This document shows positions 7,092-11,881 of a DNA stretch of 11,881 nt, piece by piece. The DNA lies in assembly GCA_902782715.1 (NCBI GenBank), contig CACZOG010000241.1, positions 1 to 11,881 on the forward strand, read 5' to 3'. The stretch is from an uncultured Lachnospiraceae bacterium (GTDB lineage Bacteria > Bacillota > Clostridia > Lachnospirales > Lachnospiraceae). The notes under the pieces were generated by a model. That model had not been told where the DNA came from. It saw only the letters and a program-made list of their open reading frames with translations, and ran no database searches. A program made the translations under genes and the position numbers. The stretch's first letter is position 1, and each line of letters begins with the position of its first letter.

Positions 7092-8573
7092 GTGAGTGTA
7101 AGCATTTACTTAAACAACCAGCAGGTTCAGATCGTGCTCGGTACACGAGGCAAAAAAGGAGTTTTCAATGACTCCTATATTCTCAATGCACCGGAAGGAA
7201 GCATAATCAACGGCATAATCACCGACACATCCGCTTTTGTCGGCTTCTTAAAGGAGACCTGGGCTAAATACAGGCTTTCCAAAACAGACGTCCATTTGGT
7301 TGTGGGCGGCAACAAGATTCACGGAAGAAAAGTAGATATGCCGGTCATGTCCCAGGCCAAAACGGCACAGTACTTAAGCAGGGAACTGTCGGATATGGGC
7401 AAAGAAGGCGAGGATTATATCGTTTGTTACAATTCGCTTTCCGGAAAATCCGACAGGAAACTGAGAAGTTTCTATGTTGAAATGGCGGATACGGACCTTA
7501 TAAAAGATTATGTGGATATCTTCAAGGAAGCGGGCATTACGGTAAAAAGCCTTGTTTCGGCAGAAGGAAGCATACTAAGTCTTCTTGATAAAACCATAAA
7601 CGGATATTTCAAAACTTTCATCCTTCAGATAATGAACGGAAATATCGTAACAAATATCCTCTGGGTGGACGGTTCGTTCAATTACTATAACTCGGTAAGA
7701 TGTTTTAACGATGTGGGAACAACGGGTTATTACGAAGACTGTGCAAGATCGTTAAGCAACTTAAACCAGTTCATACAGGCGCATAAGATCGAGCAGAAGA
7801 TAGAAAAGATCTTAATAGCCGGTTCCGACAAACTGGATATGATCTATTACGGCGACCTTGTATCTGCATACGGTATCGATGCATCGGTAGCGGTCGTAAA
7901 TCAGGGACTCGGTTCAAACGGTGAGAAAAACCACAGGGCTCAGCAGGTTATATATGCTTTATGCGGTCTTTATACGGACGGCAAAAAAGAGAGCAATTTC
8001 CTTGCAAATTTAGGAAAAGCCAAAAAGAAATCCGGAGTCAGCGCCGAATTAAAGAAAAATGTTCTGATACTGGCATTAACGCTCGGCGTAATGGCGATCG
8101 TATTCTTTGCAGCCCTGGCTCTTCGAATAAACAGGCAGATAGTATACAACCGGCTTGTCGAATACAATGAAGATCCGACGATCAGTTCGCAGGCACTTAT
8201 GTTTGACATGGTATCTCAGAGAAGAGACGCGCTGGCATCAAGAGCCAATTCGATCGAAAATGTATTGGATACGATAAATACATATCCTGTTCTTACAAAG
8301 GATGTTGAAAAAATATTAAAAGACACGGCAAAGGGTTATGCCGATATCGAGATCGGAAGTTTCGATGCACAGAACGGTCTTGTAAACGTTACGGCCGAGG
8401 CAAGAGATGTGGAGAGGATCAATCAGTACATCTTCAGGCTTGAGGAACAGGAGATATTCAACAGCGTAAAATATACCGGATATACATATAATCAGGACGG
8501 CAGGTGGAGCATCAACGTTACATGCACCTTTGCCGAAAGCGTAGGAAGGGAGGACGTCAACAATGAAAAATAG
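7092..8573 (+). CDS. PilM-PilN fusion (GspL-like) alignment protein
   Basis: The 493-residue product begins MSVSIYLNNQQ from the GTG. Residues 1 to about 300 look like a PilM-type actin-fold domain. They include an early beta hairpin, a central IL-x-I-x-x-GN-x-VTNILWVDG strand pair (about 178-194) and a KIEKILIAGSDKL segment (about 236-248) where PilM has its glycine-rich nucleotide loop. Residues 302-307 (NFLANL) recall the PilN motif INLLP that docks on PilM. A basic KAKKK stretch and a membrane span at about 322-345 follow. The outer part has a helical, probably coiled segment (about 366-412) and a PilN-like ferredoxin fold (415-482). Normally PilM and PilN are separate genes; fusion matches the design of GspL in type II secretion. 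The canonical DIG and GG nucleotide motifs are not conserved, so ATP binding is doubtful. The stop overlaps the next gene by 11 bases. Confidence 0.75.
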   Translation: MSVSIYLNNQQVQIVLGTRGKKGVFNDSYILNAPEGSIINGIITDTSAFVGFLKETWAKYRLSKTDVHLVVGGNKIHGRKVDMPVMSQAKTAQYLSRELSDMGKEGEDYIVCYNSLSGKSDRKLRSFYVEMADTDLIKDYVDIFKEAGITVKSLVSAEGSILSLLDKTINGYFKTFILQIMNGNIVTNILWVDGSFNYYNSVRCFNDVGTTGYYEDCARSLSNLNQFIQAHKIEQKIEKILIAGSDKLDMIYYGDLVSAYGIDASVAVVNQGLGSNGEKNHRAQQVIYALCGLYTDGKKESNFLANLGKAKKKSGVSAELKKNVLILALTLGVMAIVFFAALALRINRQIVYNRLVEYNEDPTISSQALMFDMVSQRRDALASRANSIENVLDTINTYPVLTKDVEKILKDTAKGYADIEIGSFDAQNGLVNVTAEARDVERINQYIFRLEEQEIFNSVKYTGYTYNQDGRWSINVTCTFAESVGREDVNNEK

Positions 8574-9390
8574 TCTGACACACAATGACAAACGTCTTCT
8601 CTTGATAATGTTCCTTTTTGTGATTGTCGTAGGTATAGGCTACTGGGGAATATATCCGCAGATCAGAGCATTTTACAGACTCGGAAACGAGATCGACAAC
8701 GAGGAGATAAAGAAATCCGTTAACGAGCAGAAGGTTGCCAATCTCGGATTCGTGGAAGTACAGTGCAAAGAATACGAAGAGGGCATGGCCGAAAACAAAC
8801 AGAAGTTTTTCGATATCTTAAGCGAAGCCGATATCGACCTTCTTTTAACAGGAAAAGCCATTTCCCACAAACTTGAATCCTTTGATTTAAGCATTGAGAT
8901 TCCCGATACACCTTCGGACAGAAAAGCATACAGATATTCCGAACTTTATAACGAACAGTTAAGATGGGAAAGCGAAAGAAAATACGAAGACATTCCTTCC
9001 GACACGGCCGAGTCGGAGATCGATGAGATATACGGTAAAAAATCCACAGACTCCGAAGATGGTGATGACGAACCGATATCCGAGATGATAGATGTATTCG
9101 GAAATACGGATAACATAGGGATCAACAACGACATTTATGCCGCAAGGGTTACAATGACTTTGGGCGGCGAAAGAAGCGATCTTGAAGACTTCCTTAAGGA
9201 ATTAATGGAGTCCGACAAAGAGATTCTCATCACTTCTTTCTCATGGGGAAAATACAGAGTACAGCAGTTAAAGAACGGTACCGATATCGAAGATGAAGAC
9301 AATTCGACATACGCTCCCGAGTATTACGAGATCATCGAAATGGATTCTCTTACCGTTACAATGGAACTGTATATGTGTGAAAAGGAATAG
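8563..9390 (+). CDS. pilO: PilO/GspM-like alignment subcomplex protein
   Basis: This 275-residue protein starts at an ATG with GGGAGG 9 bases upstream, inside the end of the PilM-N gene (11-base overlap), which suggests coupled translation of interacting partners. It has a short cytoplasmic tail, one membrane span at about 11-30, a charged helical segment at about 41-85, and a C-terminal alpha/beta region (IYAARVTMTLGGERSDLEDFLKEL, about 191-214, then strands to 273) like the ferredoxin fold of PilO. This is the topology and gene position of PilO, directly between PilN and PilB. An acidic low-complexity insert (about 141-185, rich in Asp, Glu and Ser) separates the two halves, making it longer than typical PilO proteins of about 200 residues. 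Sequence identity to PilO is weak by eye; the call rests on topology and context. Confidence 0.65.
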   Translation: MKNSLTHNDKRLLLIMFLFVIVVGIGYWGIYPQIRAFYRLGNEIDNEEIKKSVNEQKVANLGFVEVQCKEYEEGMAENKQKFFDILSEADIDLLLTGKAISHKLESFDLSIEIPDTPSDRKAYRYSELYNEQLRWESERKYEDIPSDTAESEIDEIYGKKSTDSEDGDDEPISEMIDVFGNTDNIGINNDIYAARVTMTLGGERSDLEDFLKELMESDKEILITSFSWGKYRVQQLKNGTDIEDEDNSTYAPEYYEIIEMDSLTVTMELYMCEKE

Positions 9391-9395
9391 CAGAA

Positions 9396-11081
9396 ATGGA
9401 TATTAAAAACAACAGAAATATTCGAATCGGTGATGTATTAAAAGAATTCGGTTACGTTACGGAAGAACAGATAGGAGAGGCGATCGCGTATCAGAAATCG
9501 CACGAAGGCGTGCGAATGGGCGGTGCGCTCATTGAACTCGGTTATATTACTGAACATCAGATGCTTGAAGCTTTGGGACAGAGACTTCAGTATCGTCTGG
9601 TGAATATTTCCGATCTGAGTTTTGATGTTGCGGCTGTGGAAATGATCCCGAATCCTCTGGCAGAAAAATACGGGATCCTGGCTTATAAATTAGAAGACGG
9701 AGTTCTCTATATTCTGACCAACGATCCTTTGAATTTCTACGGGATAGAGGATGTCAGACAGGTTGCCGGAACGGATCTTCACATCGAACTCTGCGAGAAG
9801 CAGCCTCTCGACAATGCCATAAATTATTACTACTCGGAAGTTGCCGCAAAGAAGGCGGCCGACAAAGCTTCGAAATCCAATTTCGCGATTGATGACGAGA
9901 TCGAAGTCAATGTCGAAGAGGGAGATGACGATACACCTATTATCAACCTTCTTAACTCTCTGATCATCAGAGCATACAATTCAAACGTATCGGATATTCA
10001 CGTAGAACCGTATGAAAAACAGACAACGGTCAGAATGAGAATGGACGGTGTTATCGTAGACTTCATGACGATACAGAAGAATATCCACAACTCACTGATC
10101 GCACGTATCAAGATCCTCGGAGATCTGGATATTGCCGAGAGAAGAATCCCTCAGGACGGACATTTCAAAACCAATATCGAAGGAACGCCGATCAACGTCA
10201 GAGTTTCGGTAATTCCCACGGTATTCGGAGAAAAAGCCGTTTTAAGACTTCTTGCATCTGCCGCAACGATCGATTATTCTGCCACATTCGGTATGAATGA
10301 AAAGAATTACAAGCTTGTAAGCGGAATGCTTCGTTCACCCAACGGTATCGTATATGTTACCGGACCTACAGGTTCAGGTAAATCAACAACGCTTTATATG
10401 ATATTACAGGAACTTTCGCAGAGAGCGGTTAACATTTCCACAATTGAGGATCCCGTGGAAAAGAACCTTCCGAAGCTTAATCAGATGCAGGTTAACAATA
10501 CTGCGGGACTTACCTTTGAAGTCGGACTTCGTGCTCTTTTAAGACAGGATCCCGATATCATAATGGTAGGTGAAACACGTGATACCGAAACCGCTTCGAT
10601 CTCCGTAAGAGCAGCCATTACCGGTCATCTCGTATTATCGACACTCCATACGAACGATGCGGCATCGACGGTTACAAGACTTACTGATATGGGCGTTGAG
10701 CCTTATATGCTTGCCAACTCTTTAGTCGGAATCATCGCACAGAGACTTGTAAGAAAGGTATGCCCGGACTGCGGACAATGGGGAGCACCTACGGAAGAAG
10801 AACTCAGGATCCTTGCAAAGCCTTATACTCATGTAATGCATAAGGTAGGCTGTTCGAAATGTAACGGTACGGGTTACAGAGGAAGAATATCCATCCATGA
10901 GATACTTCCGATCGACAAGCCGATAAGAAGAATGATAGCAGAGGAAAAAACTTCCGAAGAGATTAAGGATTACGCACGTAATACTCTGGGCATGCTCACA
11001 CTTAAAGAAAGCTGTCTTGAACTAATAGAACAGGGTGTGACAACGGTTGAGGAATTAACCAAAGTTGCTTACTATGATTAA
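9396..11081 (+). CDS. pilB: Type IV pilus extension ATPase PilB (GspE family)
   Basis: The 561-residue length is normal for PilB/GspE. Residues 10-63 hold two tandem RxGxxLxxxGYxTExQ-type motifs (R10-Q33 and R40-R63), as in the MshEN/GspE-II N-domain that binds c-di-GMP in some members. The core ATPase follows, with Walker A GPTGSGKST (323-331), Asp box STIEDPVE (348-355), Walker B region DPDIIMVGETRD (385-396) and His box HLVLSTLHTNDA (411-422). Two CxxC pairs (C456/C459 and C486/C489) form the zinc site found in PilB/GspE and missing from PilT, so this is the extension motor and not the retraction motor. It would act as a hexamer on the cytoplasmic face of PilC. AAAGGAA precedes the ATG by 8 bases. 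The gene starts 5 bases after the PilO-like stop, so it is in the same transcript. All catalytic motifs are intact. Confidence 0.96.
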   Translation: MDIKNNRNIRIGDVLKEFGYVTEEQIGEAIAYQKSHEGVRMGGALIELGYITEHQMLEALGQRLQYRLVNISDLSFDVAAVEMIPNPLAEKYGILAYKLEDGVLYILTNDPLNFYGIEDVRQVAGTDLHIELCEKQPLDNAINYYYSEVAAKKAADKASKSNFAIDDEIEVNVEEGDDDTPIINLLNSLIIRAYNSNVSDIHVEPYEKQTTVRMRMDGVIVDFMTIQKNIHNSLIARIKILGDLDIAERRIPQDGHFKTNIEGTPINVRVSVIPTVFGEKAVLRLLASAATIDYSATFGMNEKNYKLVSGMLRSPNGIVYVTGPTGSGKSTTLYMILQELSQRAVNISTIEDPVEKNLPKLNQMQVNNTAGLTFEVGLRALLRQDPDIIMVGETRDTETASISVRAAITGHLVLSTLHTNDAASTVTRLTDMGVEPYMLANSLVGIIAQRLVRKVCPDCGQWGAPTEEELRILAKPYTHVMHKVGCSKCNGTGYRGRISIHEILPIDKPIRRMIAEEKTSEEIKDYARNTLGMLTLKESCLELIEQGVTTVEELTKVAYYD

Positions 11082-11090
11082 TCTTTAATG

Positions 11091-11123
11091 GTTCCCGACA
11101 GGCATAAAAAGGGCATGCGGGAC
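11091..11123 (+). other. Imperfect stem-loop after pilB
   Basis: GTTCCCG (11091-11097) can pair with CGGGAC (11118-11123) with one bulged T, and an inner CAT/ATG pairing is possible. The hairpin is followed by an A-rich stretch and not a T-run, so it is not a standard intrinsic terminator. It might protect the 3' end of the pilC-pilB message or attenuate read-through into pilA. Confidence 0.35.
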
Positions 11124-11163
11124 AAAAAACCGACAAAAAAATTTTTAAAAAAATATGGACAAA
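11121..11163 (+). promoter_or_regulatory. A-tract/UP-like region with GACAAA repeats
   Basis: GACAAAAAA occurs at 11121-11129 and again 11 bases later at 11132-11140, about one helical turn apart. A shorter GACAAA is at 11158-11163. Runs of A and T between them (11134-11155) would give curved DNA just upstream of the pilA promoter, where UP elements or activator sites usually lie. Confidence 0.4.
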
Positions 11164-11168
11164 TGTCT

Positions 11169-11197
11169 TAAATGAAGAGCGAAACGTCCGATATAAT
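11169..11197 (+). promoter_or_regulatory. Sigma-D/sigma-28-like promoter of pilA
   Basis: TAAA (11169-11172), a 14-base spacer, then TCCGATAT (11187-11194) differs from the sigma-D (FliA type) consensus TAAA-N14-16-GCCGATAT at one base. The overlapping TATAAT (11192-11197) is a perfect sigma-A -10, but it has no TTGACA-like element at 16-18 bases and no TG extension, so the flagellar-type sigma reading fits better. A start near 11201-11204 gives a leader of about 117 bases. An A-tract region lies immediately upstream. Confidence 0.5.
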
Positions 11198-11203
11198 ATT
11201 CAG

Positions 11204-11240
11204 AGAGGTAAGTGCCTTACACCGAGAGGTGCCTGCCTCT
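11204..11240 (+). other. Small three-way-junction fold at the start of the pilA leader
   Basis: AGAGG (11204-11208) pairs with CCTCT (11236-11240) and encloses two adjacent hairpins: TAAG-TGC-CTTA (11209-11219) and CACC-GAGA-GGTG (11220-11231), the latter with a GNRA tetraloop. The second AGAGG copy at 11225-11229 could compete for CCTCT, giving an alternative simple hairpin. It would lie at the very 5' end of the pilA message, as a stabiliser or a regulatory fold. I see no match to a known riboswitch class. Confidence 0.4.
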
Positions 11241-11255
11241 TAAAAGAAAAAATAA

Positions 11256-11293
11256 GAACGTAAGCTCTTGATTATAGAATTTAAGTAGCGTTC
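11256..11293 (+). other. Second stem-loop in the pilA leader
   Basis: GAACG (11256-11260) can pair with CGTTC (11289-11293), with an inner CTTGA/TTAAG stem (11267-11271 with 11281-11285, one G-U pair). The strong ribosome site at 11305-11311 is left free, so this looks like message stabilisation and not sequestration. The fold was only judged by eye. Confidence 0.3.
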
Positions 11294-11319
11294 ACAATAT
11301 CTCTAAGGAGGATAAGAAA

Positions 11320-11820
11320 ATGAATAAGAAAAACACTAACAACAAAGGTTTCACACTTGTAGAACTCATCGTAGTTCTCGTAATTCTCGCAATTCTTGCA
11401 GCAATCCTTGTACCCGCATTACTCGGCTACATTGACAGAGCAAGAGAAAAACAGTATGTACTTAATGCTAAATCATTCTTAACAGCAACACAGGCAGAAT
11501 TCTCATCAATTTACGGTGAAGGAAAGAAACCTGCAGAAATAAACAACAGAACAACAACTGTTCAGAATACTGCCGATGTTTCTACAGCAACCACATTCGT
11601 AGCATACTGCACAACAGATTCTAAGGGTGCAACAGAAGCTTCCGCAGTTTCTGACAACCACGCTGCATACACTGTTAAATATGCATACTATGAAGAGAAC
11701 GGAGTTAAGTTATGGTTCGACGGAAGCGCATGGAATACCGTAGACTCGGCTTCAACACCTTCAGGATATACAGCATATGCAATTAAGGGTTCAGCTCCCA
11801 CTACTTCAACGACTCCTTAA
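11320..11820 (+). CDS. pilA: Major type IV pilin prepilin PilA
   Basis: The 166-residue prepilin has a 10-residue basic leader (MNKKNTNNKG), with cleavage after Gly10. The mature N-terminus FTLVELIVVLVILAILAAI carries Glu at +5 (residue 15) and Pro at 32, the classic pilin helix that anchors subunits in the membrane and packs the fibre core. The amphipathic half of the helix runs to about residue 66. The globular head has a single Cys (C97), so the disulfide-bonded D-region of Gram-negative pilins is absent, as in clostridial pilins. The tail is Ser/Thr/Pro-rich (GSAPTTSTTP) and a possible glycosylation target. A perfect AAGGAGG lies 8 bases before the ATG. With its own promoter, leader and terminator it is a separate, probably highly expressed unit, as expected for the shaft subunit. 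Prepilin peptidase PilD must be encoded elsewhere. Confidence 0.93.
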   Translation: MNKKNTNNKGFTLVELIVVLVILAILAAILVPALLGYIDRAREKQYVLNAKSFLTATQAEFSSIYGEGKKPAEINNRTTTVQNTADVSTATTFVAYCTTDSKGATEASAVSDNHAAYTVKYAYYEENGVKLWFDGSAWNTVDSASTPSGYTAYAIKGSAPTTSTTP

Positions 11821-11842
11821 TCAAACACATAAAATAATTATT

Positions 11843-11878
11843 TTAACCCGCAGGCTATAAACTTGCGGGTTAATTTTT
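11843..11878 (+). terminator. Intrinsic terminator after pilA
   Basis: TTAACCCGCA (11843-11852) and TGCGGGTTAA (11864-11873) form a perfect 10-base stem with an 11-base loop, followed by TTTTT (11874-11878). It lies 22 bases after the pilA stop and closes the locus. Confidence 0.92.
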
Positions 11879-11881
11879 GAA

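Noticed and set aside
9396..11081. PilT retraction ATPase
   Set aside because: The MshEN-like N-domain, the 561-residue length and the CxxC...CxxC zinc site mark it as PilB/GspE.
11091..11145. Stem-loop after pilB as an intrinsic terminator
   Set aside because: The stem is imperfect and followed by A-rich sequence; the only T5 run (11142-11146) is about 18 bases away.
11200..11319. A known c-di-GMP (GEMM-I or GEMM-II) riboswitch in the pilA leader
   Set aside because: The conserved core sequences of neither class are visible and the three-way junction is much smaller than GEMM-I.
1..11881. CRISPR array, tRNA/rRNA genes, insertion sequences or phage attachment sites
   Set aside because: No regular repeat-spacer units, RNA gene signatures, transposase frames or flanking terminal repeats were seen; coding density and style are uniform.

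Overview
The window carries most of a type IV pilus (T4P) assembly locus, with every gene on the + strand. I infer a monoderm Firmicute, probably an anaerobic clostridium of the Lachnospiraceae type. The reasons are GTG/ATG starts behind strong GGAGG-like ribosome sites, frequent AGA arginine codons, moderate-to-low G+C by eye, and Gram-positive style pilus genes with no secretin or PilP nearby. The genus cannot be named from this sequence.

Layout: (A) 1-3393 is the 3' part of a giant extracellular protein built from GLUG-type repeats; its start lies before the window. (B) 3412-5768 holds four small membrane-anchored genes packed head to tail: a GspK/PilX-like prepilin without Glu5, two Glu5 prepilins (PilV-like and PilW-like), and a pilin-shaped protein with no recognisable prepilin cleavage site. 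(C) 5769-5856 is a short gap with a well-formed sigma-A type promoter whose -10 box lies in a perfect inverted repeat. (D) 5857-11081 encodes the assembly machine: PilC platform, a PilM-PilN (GspL-like) fusion, a PilO-like protein, and the PilB extension ATPase, whose N-terminus resembles the c-di-GMP-binding MshEN domain. (E) 11082-11319 is a regulatory gap with A-tracts, a sigma-D/sigma-28-like promoter and a foldable leader. (F) 11320-11820 is the major pilin gene pilA, followed by a strong intrinsic terminator.

How the parts fit (known family roles plus inference): PilB hydrolyses ATP on the cytoplasmic side and drives PilC to lift pilins out of the membrane. The PilM-N and PilO-like proteins form the alignment subcomplex between motor and platform. 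PilA forms the shaft. The minor pilins of block B probably make the priming tip complex, and the giant GLUG protein is the best candidate for the tip-displayed adhesin, in the position PilY1 holds in proteobacterial minor-pilin operons. Prepilin peptidase (PilD) and retraction ATPase (PilT) are not in the window.

The most distinctive points are the giant repeat protein with a regularly spaced cysteine ladder, the pilin-like protein lacking a processing site, the PilM-N fusion with eroded nucleotide-binding motifs, and two hints that pilus production is tied to motility and second-messenger control: the sigma-D-like pilA promoter and the MshEN-like PilB.
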